This document shows, piece by piece, positions 52,141 through 64,000 of a DNA stretch of 64,000 nt. This DNA comes from Syngnathus acus. Its lineage: Eukaryota > Chordata > Actinopteri > Syngnathiformes > Syngnathidae. The notes beneath the pieces were generated by a model. That model worked only from the letters and a program-made list of their open reading frames with translations. It was not told the DNA's origin and made no database searches. Position 1 is the first letter of the stretch; each line of letters starts with the position of its first letter. A program made the position numbers and the translations under genes. Where the stretch lies: the NCBI RefSeq assembly GCF_901709675.1, contig NC_051089.1:12449976-12513975 (forward strand), read 5' to 3'.

Positions 52141-53825
52141 ACTGGACAGCTCGATTTTTAAGCCTAAAAAAAAAAAAAAAAAACTACATTGAATGCAAAG
52201 AGCCAGCGAGTGACTATTTATGAGGTTGAGAAGCCTATTTTGAGGCAGTCAGCATTCTCGCTGCTTCTTGTCATCTCTTTCATTTGACGCAGTCTGGATT
52301 TTAGGTGCAGGATGTGAAGAGCATCTGTTTGTGTGCTGACTGACGACAAAGGCTAGAGGTCTCCGTGAGCAGGCGCACCGGCGCTCTGATGAGGCACTTT
52401 CCCAAAGATTCCACAACACCGTGCTACAATGCCTAGTTACCATGGAAACATGATTGGGTAGGGCCATTTGGGAAGTGACAGCAGATGATGGGGAGTACAA
52501 TCAGCACATTTGACTCTTGAGTCCTCTTTTTGATCGAAGTTTTTGGTTTGCAATTGTTTTGGTTTCAAAAGTACAGTGCTAGCTCAATTTGCTCTGGTGG
52601 CAAATTAATGTTGACCATCGAAATAAAGTAAAATGTCATTTGTTACCATTTCATCCCTACAAAAAACTACAAATCGCACAATATCAAGATAGAAAAATAT
52701 TTAAAGACAATGGACAGAAATTATAAAACAGAAATAATAACTCCACTGAAGGCCAAAGTGCACACAGCAGAGGGAGTAGCACAATGTCCAAAGTGATACA
52801 AAAAATGTGTTAAAAATGGTTAATTCTGTGTATTCTATTTATTTTGTTAAAGCATATGTATACAAAGTACAATGTCATACAGAGCTACTTTTCACATTAA
52901 AAAATATATCACAAATAATTTTGATGTTTTTTTTTTTTTTTTTGGGGTGAGGGTGCTGGAACAGACAAATGGCATTTCTATTTATTTCAATGAGGAAAGA
53001 TGATTTCAAAATCGAGTGTTTTTGATTACCGGGGTGTTCGTGATACAAACTAAATTAAACAAGGCACCACTGTTATTTTTTTTTTCCTGTGGTCATGTCT
53101 GGACATGCAGCTGTGCGGCCATGCAAGTAATTCTTTTATTTGGAACAGTTTGTAGTGTTGGACCAGAAAAGGTGTCCTACTGAAAGCTCATTCTTCAAAA
53201 CAAAAGCAAGGCCAATTTGGACTGTAATTTGGAAGATTTAGCTGCTCCCTGTGTGAGTAAGGATATGGACATCTTGTAAGCATGCCCTTAATGATGTAAA
53301 ACATGTGTTAGCGTTTTTGTTGTACAATGGGGAGCAAAAGGGCCCTTTGAAAGAAAACGTGTTTCATTATACTCCATGCGCTGGTTGTTTAACCTTTGCT
53401 GGACACACACTGACCACGGACAGACCACAGAATAAATGAAACCAATGTAGACAGGAGGTACCAGCCCAGTCCTTTGGGATGCATTCGCTGTTTTTTCAAC
53501 AGTTTTATCACTCCCAATGTTATGATTGCAAAAGATATGAAAATGTCTGTGGTATATTTCTTGTATCTCATCTTCTGACTTCAGCCAAAATAAGCAAAAT
53601 GGTTCAGTGATTCTCAAACAATGTGTTGTTAGAGATCAACAGGTGTGTTGTGGGAATTATTTTGACCCAAAAAAAATCCTAACAAAAAACAGTTTGTTGT
53701 TAAAGTACACACTGGTGTGAAACATCTCGCTGAGAGTGCTAATTTCATCAGCACACGTACACGCAGTGTAAAAACAAGAACATTTTAATGTATTTTATTA
53801 TTATTATTCCCTTTAAATTTGTTTT

Positions 53826-53950
53826 GCACTGCGATTGGCTGGCAACCGGTTCAGGGTGTCCCCCGCCTACTGCCCAAAGACTGCTGGGATAGGCTCCAGC
53901 ACGTCCGCAACCCTCGTGAGGAGAAGCGGTTCAGAAAATGGATGGATGGA
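53826..53950 (+). repeat. SINE tail fragment
   Basis: 'gcgattggctggcaaccggt', 'gctgggataggctccagcac' and a GGATGG-repeat end match the tail of the SINE at 17241-17596. The tRNA-like head is absent, so this is a 5'-truncated copy on the + strand. Confidence 0.8.
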
Positions 53951-55624
53951 AATTTGCCTGACACACTCACTTTTCAGGTAATGTGGGGAATATGATTAAC
54001 TGACCATCTCGTGTCACCATTAGTCGAACTATTACTCACTTGATCCTGTCTAGACGACATAAGCATGTCAACATACCTGTGAAGTGGGTGGAGGGAACAG
54101 AGGAGGGGGGCACCTGTCTCATCTCAGGTGAAGTCAGTCTTATTTCGGGAATTGAATGCATTGACTTAGTGACTCAGGGTGAAAATTGCCTTTTGAGTTC
54201 CTCCCTACTGATGGTTAAAGGTTCTCTATTCGACTGTGTGTAACCAGTTTCATTGAAAAAGCCACACTGTCGGAAAGCTCTGCAAAAGTACAAAAACACG
54301 CAGACTCTCCCCCAATGCAGACACCTCAGCAAACACAGTCTGTGACCGACGTTTGTTCCCGAACATTTCCGTGTTGCATGGCTCTTGTAAACGAGTTGTC
54401 CAAACACACCAGCTCTTCATGCTCGCCGTCATCTTGCAGACACACTCGTGTCAGCGTTCTGTTTTAACACCACTGCTCCATCGCACCTGGCTGGGCAGAC
54501 TTGAATCACAGGGTGGGGAATGATGATGGATGGATGAAGAGCGAGTGCACTGAGTGAAGCATGGGTCACAGTTCGCACCCACACAATGATTTACCGGTGG
54601 CTAGCTGGAGGAGTGGAATGGCACTGCTTCAGTTTTGGTAAGGAGGTGACGATGTGGGCACTGCAAATGTGCAAAGGCTTTATCATCAAGTGCCAATGCT
54701 GATGCTAAACACGCAATATAAACTACTCAAGTTTGGGAATTTGGGCTTTGGGGTGGAATTTCAACTGCAGAATCGTTTTTACAGGTGAACTTCATTTGAA
54801 CTTCTCTAAACGAATGTTTCTAAAATTGTCCACTTCTCTTCCTTTCTGTGACTCTTCCAGTCTCAGTCTATAGTATCTGTTTCAGGCTGCTGATGACTTT
54901 GATTCAACTCTTTTGGGGGGGTGTAGAAAACAAGGGGCAATTTGACACCTTTGTTTAACGTTTTTTCACGCTGTAAAAGCCAAGGCTGAATGCTTGGCTC
55001 TCTTTTAGTTTAAAATGTTCAAGTTGTATTCATAATGATTCAGATGACAAGAGAAAGTACCCATGAGTGGATGTTCATAGAAAAGAGTTACTACGTTAAA
55101 GGACGACTTTAAATCACTAGGAGTTGGACATATTTATGAAGCTTTTCCACAAATTAAGGCGTTCATGTCTGAATGTTATGCGAGACGTTTTTATGGAAGT
55201 GTTGCGAAATAACATGTGAATCATCCAGACAACGCTCCGTGATAATTATACGAAATGGACTAGAGACTAAATCAAAGTATATTATAGTCATCAGACCATC
55301 ATCATAGCTATATGATGGGTTTAATATATTGGCCGTGTGCAGTAGTAAGGTCTGTCAAGCATGGAAACAAATCATGTTTTGGCTCCAAGTGTTGCCGTTA
55401 CATCCCGGCAGGCAGGCTCATCAAATAACAACTTCACATGGGTGAGATTATTAACACTCTCTCACCATCCCGTCCGTGTTCCTCTCCACTACCTTATTTG
55501 GTCTCAGTCTCTCCTCTATTTTGGGCTTCATTTCAGACTAAGTGCTGTAGTCTTGTTTTCTAAAGGAAATGCCAAAATGTTGGAATCTACAAGAAGCTAA
55601 ATACGGCCACACAACAGTTTCAAC

Positions 55625-55862
55625 CAGCGGTGTCCAAAATGCGGCCCGGGGCCATTTGCAGGCCGCCATCCATTCTAGTGGGATATAGGTTCTAAATCCT
55701 GAAAAATCCTAAACTTGACTTTTAGAACATTGTGTATTAAAAATCGGATTTGTTTGATGGATTGTATTTAGTTTCCTAAATAGATTTAAGGTGAAGAATG
55801 TCAAAGTGGCCATTGCATCCTTGCATATGCAGCCTTCAGAGGTAAACGTATGGACGCCCCTG
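55625..55862. mobile_element. hAT-like MITE
   Basis: The left end is CAGCGGTGTCCAAAATGCGG and the inverted right end CAGGGGCGTCCATACG, a terminal inverted repeat with mismatches. The flanks GTTTCAAC and GTTGAAGC are at best a decayed 8-bp duplication. Confidence 0.6.
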
Positions 55863-58800
55863 GTTGAAGCCTACCAAAAGGTGACTGCCTGTTTGTTTAC
55901 GCAGATGCATAGTTACCGTTGGGCTCATCAAATCCAAGCTTCAACAATCACGTTCATGTTGGTCCTGACTCACATTCGTGTCAATGCAGTTATAAAAAAG
56001 CAGACGCAAACTGTGAGATGATTCATAGTGTGCGGAGCACACTGACACTATTGCATTACATTATTTCCCAGCAGAATGCTTTTGAGCATGGAGAAAACAT
56101 TAGGAATGTGCAAAACGGAGAGTTAAGTTACAAGTCTAAGGGAGCACACAGTCTTGGAAAGGATAGAGAAATGATCTGGCACCGGAGCAGCAGTAGTTGG
56201 GTGTGTGCGACCTTGTATGTCATTACTCAGTTGTTCCCGTAAGTGTCCGATCGGTGCTGTGTTTATGAGAAATGTAAAGAATCCAGTTAACATCGTTGCT
56301 TGAAACGTCACAAAGGAGTTGTTGAGCCTAACTCAGTCAGACTTGCATGAAGCAAAGATGACCCCTGACTCATAACCCGGGTCAGCCACACTACAAATCA
56401 TCAACTGAGGCTCACCCTGCAACTCTGACAATGTTAAATTGTTCATGATCCCAAGGGACACGCATGACAACCTCATGCATGTACATATATGAAATCTGAT
56501 ATTTGAAAAATCGACTTAAGTAGAGTAACAAAGTATTTGAACCTTGTTACGTCCAAGTTTTCTGGAACAACTTCACATTTGCACATTCTAGAGGTTTAAG
56601 CAATATGTTGTTAGGCCTTCATCTGGCTAGCTGACAAGTGTGAGCCAACAGTTTGTGTGATATGTACATACAGGTTAAGAAAAAAAGTCATAGCAGTGAT
56701 TAACTGCCAAGATGTATGCTGGCCCTGAAAGGCACATACCAGGTTGAACTCTACTTGAACTAAACACTAAGGCGGCTTTTTAAAAATGTGTACGTTTTGG
56801 AAGGATGTTCACCCATAGCCCATCATGAATCATGTTTCGCATATTTTTTTCTCTCAGTGCGAGCACTATGTAGATTTTTTGTCATTGTGGCAAGTTATTG
56901 AAATTGTACGGATATTGCATATAACTGACATCAAACACATGATTTAGACTTTAGTTGAGTGCATTTACTTTTTCTTTTGACTTACATGAAGCAGTTGAGT
57001 CAGTGCTTGTTTTCGTTTTACACAAGTGCTGTATCATTAGTTCTACTTAAGTACCGAGTCTGACTGCATCTAATAGTAATTAATGTATGAAACCCGAACA
57101 TGAAAAATAGGAACTAAGACTTTCATCTGAGTGAGACAAGAACAACAAACAGGCAATGATGGGATAACGTGAACATATCATTCATGTTATCAATAACTTT
57201 GCCAAACAAAAGTGTATTTCGTGATGGATAGGTACCAAACCTAAACATATATAAAATTACCTATTGACTCCGCAAGATGGAAGCAAAGCGCTACTTTTGT
57301 CTAACTGAAACTCCTCAACTCACTAAAGAGTTTAGGAGTTTGTTGGGATGAAGATGGCAGCAAAGCACTAGTTTTGTCTTAATGAAGCACTTCAAGATGG
57401 CACCAAATGACTTGTTTGATTAACATACAATAGGTCCAAAATAATCCAATAAATTAACGCTACCACTCAGACCGCATAACAACATCTGTTTGATCAGATA
57501 ATAGATCAGACAAATAACGTTGTTTTTTACCAATTTAATGTGGATCACAGACTCACTTCTTGTTAACTAAATCCCCTAGTCCCTCTGCTAAGGTAAGAAC
57601 ATTTTGGCCGGTGACATCATGTTTCCGAAACCAAGGGAATAAAATTTGCAAGAGGGGTGGAGATGTGGTCCTGGGCAACGGGAAACATCACAATGTGTTA
57701 CTGTCATTACCGGTCGTCGAGTGTGAAAGCTGCAATAGTGGAAACGATCAGAGAGCAAGCGAGAGAAAACATATTAAGAGCTCTTGAGGGAAACTAAGTA
57801 AGTGGATTAAATGAATTGCAATTGAAGTTATGAATGGAAAGCTGTTTGAACATTTAATTGATATCCATCTCACTCAATCCAGCACACGAGGAGAGCAACT
57901 GGTGCTGTCTGAGTAATATTTATTCCATTCCATTTATACATATTACTAGGACACTACGATGTGAACTCTAATGACATACATTTACACACAGAAACCAAGT
58001 TACTGTTTACCCCACCCCAAAATTTCTTGCTGCTCATCATGCATACTGCTACCTGTACTTTCAATTTGAGTCATTTTATTAACCTCTTGTTCATCTTTCA
58101 ATGTTCTGCCCCAACTAATTGTAAGACTATGCAACATCTGATCAAACTTGTATTCATTCCAATATCAATACGGTATCTGAAAACCTAGTGAGGGATATTG
58201 TATCTCAGTGCTGCATCTGTTTTTAGTCTGTTTTGAACATTTTATTCACCTTGCGCAATGTGGTCATGTATTATGTAACTACAGCGTAGTCTGTTGTCTA
58301 TGTATTTGCTTTTTTTTTTTTTTTTACTGGACTGTCGGCAGTTAGACATTCGATAAATTTTTTTCCCCCCACTACTACCATATACCAGCCACTTGTAGGC
58401 TTTGGCTTTCCATAAAAAAATTCCTTTTTTTTTTTCCAACCATCATTATCTATGATGAAACGTTCAGTTTTGAAGCAAAACATCGGTGAGGAGGTGCTAG
58501 CGGGAAGCGGAGCGCTGACATGTTTATCTGTACTTTGGATGATAAGTGTTTCTGCCAAATTCTTATGTTGCATTGACTGTCCGGTGGGATAGGGAGCATA
58601 TGGCCACATTGCAACATAACAATTTCAAAAACTGCTGATGCAATTCCCCACGTATGGCTACACTGGTCCGTTTTGTTGTAGCAGATTTACACAATTGGAT
58701 TGAAAACTTTGGAAACAATTGGACACTGTTTCCTTTTCTGGGAATCAGCAGATTGGGATTGAGTGCAAGAGAGTTCCGTAGTCACATTGCTGTTGTCACA

Positions 58801-60189
58801 AACTACCAACGCAGCACTTTTTTTTCTTTTTACATAGATGCTCTACTTGAGTTATACTGGCAAGATTGCATTCATTTACATCTTAAACTCTGTGAAATGC
58901 AAATGGAAGATCTAAAAACTTGACACACCACAGAAAAGAGAGTTAACAACCTAAATGCTAAAGCAGAATTATTTTTTAAAAAATCTAGTAAACATCATGC
59001 TGTGGTTGTGTCTGCTGAATGCGCTGAAACGATGCCCTGCTCAACCTTTCATCATTTCTACACCTGCACAAAACATACATGCTTGAGAAAGTCAAGACGA
59101 GAAAATATATCCACTGAAAATCTTCGGGAGCTGGAAAATATCCAACCAGGTCATTGCGATAATGAGGCGCTCATAGAGGCCACGCTAGCCAGAAGCCTTG
59201 GTCCACACACTGGGTATCGTGTCAAAACAGGCAATTGACACAAACAGAAGTGTTCAAGCAAAGTTATATCAAATGGTGAAAAAACGTTTGTGTGCAAATG
59301 TACCCTCCTGCGAGGAAACTCGAGAACTGATGTGTCTGACTTATAATCTTCCCAAACTGTCATATCAGAGCCACTTCAGGGCTTCAATCCCCATCTGGGA
59401 CTTGTCAGATATTGCTGCTGGTACCAAGTGCTCTTCAGCTCTGCCCAGTGTTTAGTAAAGATGTGTTTTTTTCCCCCATCTCAGGCAGAAGAGCAGAACG
59501 AGGAAAAGGTTGGGAGGTTTCCGACACAAGGAGGGAGTTTGATCCAACACAGCTGGCCAGCAAAATTTCCTTTCACTAACAATGTCCAAATGATCCACAT
59601 TATCTCTGCCTCACCACGTTAAATTGGCTTCAAAGAAAGGTCAACTGTTGAAGCAAAGCAAGCGGTCTGTGGCGATCGAGCAAATATTGAATGCTCGACG
59701 AGTGGCTTACTGCTCCGTAGGGACGCTCTACCAGAGATTCAACCGCGCATGTGAAAACATTTGTTCTTTGTAAACAATGACGCTCACCCTGCACACACAG
59801 AATGGCACAGAGTGGCGTAGAGAAAGTCACGCATCTCAATATCGATCAATGTTTACAACCTAAAATAAATAACGGAAATAACAATTTATTCTCTCCAACA
59901 ATCAATAGCTTGGTAGATAGAATTAGTGAGCTATTCTTCAAAAAAGCAGTTTCAAAGTATTTATTGATACTTCCAGCAGAGGTTTACTGCCTAACTAAAC
60001 AAAACAAAACAAATCCATGTGTATTTAAAACGGCCTTGTAGCTTAGCTTTCAAGTCTGTCAACTTGATGCTACATAACCCTTTAAGCAACAGGTAAACTG
60101 TAAGTGTGTGTGTATATATTTACACATTTTGATTAGTAATGCCTAAAAGAATAAAATAGAGATAATTTATAAGAAGAAAAATGCCTTTA

Positions 60190-60660
60190 TTGTCAACGAA
60201 ATTGGGATTACACACTAGTGGGATTCAGCTTTCAGTGTCTTGCTCAAGGACACTTTGACATGGTCACCATGGTTGTTTTATTAATATTATATATATTTAT
60301 CGACATTATGGAGTGCACCAATTATACATTTTGGGGATGGAGTGGTGTTGGAATGGATTAATGGCATCTCTATTCCAATGTGGGGAAATATTTGGCATAA
60401 GAGGGTTAATTAAACTCATATCTCAAGGCACCACGTTAGAAATGGGACTGTTTCTGTAACCAATCAGAAATACGCCCACAGTGCCAGAACACTGACCCTT
60501 AATGACATTGACACTTTCCCATCAACTGAGCAAAATTAGTCCGTACAGGTCGACAGTCAATCACAGGGAACATATGTTACCAAACAAGCATTCACATTCA
60601 TACCGCCCGTCATTGAGTGGGAATTAAACCCACGCTGCTTGCTGGGAAATCAGAAGCATT
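60190..60660. repeat. Old retroelement remnant
   Basis: 'cagtgtcttgctcaaggaca' followed by 'ctttgacatgg' and, further on, 'gtgggaattaaacccacgct' resemble parts of fish SINE/LINE tails. They are separated by unrelated AT-rich DNA, so the copy is interrupted or decayed. Confidence 0.4.
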
Positions 60661-62274
60661 TTCTGTTTTTACTGGATCTTACCATAGTACATGGTTTGTG
60701 ACGGACGACTTGGGATTTCCTGCTTCAATACAGCAATCACTCACAAAATATATATATATGTTCCCAGAATGGATCCCTCCAGCTCTCTGAAGAACACGTC
60801 ATATCACACCATGGATTCAATCCAACAGGTAATTCGGAACCGTTTAGCAGACTTCAGACTGAAATCAAACATCTGCCTTTATTTAAGAGTGACGAATCAT
60901 GTGGCAATCATTCATCAGTCGCTTTGTGTATTTGAAGGTATTCTGGTACATTGCCTCATATTAGACTCCCGGACAGTTTCCATAATGATCATTTATCTTG
61001 ATTTACCTACAAAGTCCCTTTCTGGCTGCTGCCTGGCCTACCAGAATAACAAAATGGTGGCGTATCCGCTGTAAAAATAGGTAGATAGCTATTTTGTTTG
61101 CAGGTTATTAAAGCCATTGGGTATTATCAGTATATTTTTGGGATAGTTTTGTAGGGAACCAAATGGAAGAGTAATCTTGAATCTGAATGTTGTTTTTGCA
61201 ACTCTTTCAAAGTGAATTGTTGCCATACAATTTGTGCCTTCTATCTATTCTGCCACCTTGAGAAAATAGAAAAGAACGATTCTCTATTTTGACTTGTTTT
61301 CTTTGGTGATGTTTTCTAAATTTCTCACTGTTTAAAATTTAATTAAAGAAACACTGCTAAATATACTAGTATAAGTTACATAAAATACACATCCACATCC
61401 TTAGCAGAAACAATACAGCCAAGAAAAGTGCACGAAATGAAGAGAATAGACTGTTGGGGAAAAAATTAACACCATTTTATGGAACTCATATTCGCATCGT
61501 TTGGAATGCAGTTTAGTGTTTCTGATAGTGTTTAGGTCAGGAGTAAAGGTTTTGCTACAGTGCATTAGTTGTTATGAGGCACTTTACTATCCAAATAAAA
61601 TAAGCTAAGTTTGACGTTTTAAAAGGCTCAGTCAAGAAGAGTCTGTTCTGGAACAAAAACGATGTAACCGTAAAAGCCTTTTGTTAATGATAGCCACATT
61701 TGTGAGGACATCGTGGAAAGGGAGAACACAGCACATGCAGCGTGTTCTGATTTCTGACAGACATCTGGTAAACTCTCATGGATTGTATTGGGAAACCGTG
61801 ATCACCCTTTGGGAATTTATGGTGTTGGGTTCTCCTTGCCGGAATCATCGGCTACATATCGAAGGGGTTTGAGAGCTTGACTGTTAATGGGAGCCGTGTG
61901 CCTCTGGCTTGAAAATGAATTCAAGACTTGTTTTGTTTAATTGTTACTCACACTTATTGGAATTCCCCATCATTCTACCAAGAGGACTTCAATAACAGTA
62001 AAATAACCACAAAGCCTGGAGGTTTATGGTTATGATGGTTGGCACAATTTACATTAGAGTCTTGGTTTGTTAGTAGTGTTTTATTAAGATTTATTTGTAT
62101 ATTAGTATCCAAAGAAGACCCTAATAGTGGGATTAATTAGTATCTACATTTTTATTCAGGAGCATAAAATGGAAATGGGTTTGAAAGAAAACTACAACCT
62201 GTTAGGCACACGGAAGAAACTCTTCAAACATCCTTCAAAAGAGAACGAAGGCAGGCATCATTTCGTACATAACA

Positions 62275-62280
62275 TTTATT
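62275..62280 (-). terminator. Polyadenylation signal of the right-edge gene
   Basis: TTTATT on the + strand is AATAAA on the gene strand, only 50 bases after the stop codon. This predicts a very short 3' UTR. Confidence 0.6.
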
Positions 62281-62329
62281 TAATATAAAAGAAAATGGTT
62301 GCAATATTAACAGATATAAACAGGAGTCA

Positions 62330-64000
<1,671 letters not shown>

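Larger units (their letters stand above)
48440..53800. other. Intergenic region upstream of fn1, proximal part
   Basis: I see no supported gene. It holds the MITE at 50130-50297, MITE-end-like sequence at 49961-50045 (ggtgtccaaacattttgc), a 'ttgggt' repeat fragment near 50810-50880, the ACTAGT cluster at 51860-52140, an A-run near 52167 and a T-run near 52928. At 53606 'cagtgattctcaaacaatgtg' resembles another MITE end. The rest is unremarkable AT-rich DNA; distal fn1 enhancers could lie here but cannot be recognised. Confidence 0.45.
53951..62269. other. Intergenic region, distal part
   Basis: I find no supported gene. Open frames are short, without splice signals or recognisable similarity. 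It includes the MITE at 55625-55862, short repeats around 57285-57415 (aagatgg-agcaaagc-act) and an old repeat remnant at 60190-60660. Confidence 0.45.

Noticed and set aside
57285-57415. Short 'aagatggcagcaaagcact' repeats as a regulatory array
   Set aside because: There are only two or three imperfect copies with no further support, so this looks like a minor local duplication.
59002-59238. 78-codon frame upstream of the right-edge gene
   Set aside because: It has no splice signals, no recognisable similarity and ordinary AT-rich context, so I treat it as a chance frame.

Overview
The window is nuclear DNA from a ray-finned (teleost) fish. Split genes with canonical GT-AG introns code for vertebrate proteins, and the AT-rich spacers hold typical fish repeats: tRNA-derived SINEs, hAT-like MITEs and CA microsatellites. 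All exon models below were read by hand by joining splice sites and keeping phase. They rest on family resemblance, not on transcript data.

Layout: (1) 1-8.8 kb is the upstream region of a homeobox gene, with one clear hAT-type MITE and several non-repetitive stretches that could be regulatory. (2) 8.8-14.3 kb, + strand: a three-exon MNX homeobox gene (mnx2-like, 332 aa). Its 4-kb first intron carries a 1.03-kb hAT-like element with a perfect 8-bp target duplication. (3) 18.1-23.2 kb, + strand: complete atic, 15 exons, 591 aa, the bifunctional enzyme of the last two steps of purine synthesis. (4) 23.97-26.84 kb: a composite repeat block between the 3' ends of the convergent atic and fn1 genes, with terminal inverted repeats enclosing a ~356-bp tandem array that carries palindromic MITEs. 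(5) 48.2-27.4 kb, - strand: complete fn1 (fibronectin), 46 coding exons, 2443 aa. Every expected module is present, including the alternatively spliced EIIIB and EIIIA exons and the RGD loop. (6) 48.4-62.3 kb: a repeat-bearing intergenic region. (7) 62.3-64 kb, - strand: the last five exons of a conserved gene that I could not identify.

atic is a housekeeping metabolic gene, fibronectin is a secreted matrix protein and mnx2 is a developmental transcription factor. They share a neighbourhood rather than a pathway. FN1 and ATIC are also adjacent in human. Linkage to an MNX2-type gene fits the MNR2/mnx2 lineage that mammals lack.

The most unusual signals are: the tandem array of nested palindromes between atic and fn1; a dispersed short-motif family dense in ACTAGT that recurs in fn1 introns and upstream of the gene; a fibronectin whose integrin synergy site and V-region LDV/REDV sites are altered or missing while RGD is intact; and a G-quadruplex motif next to the fn1 TATA-like box.
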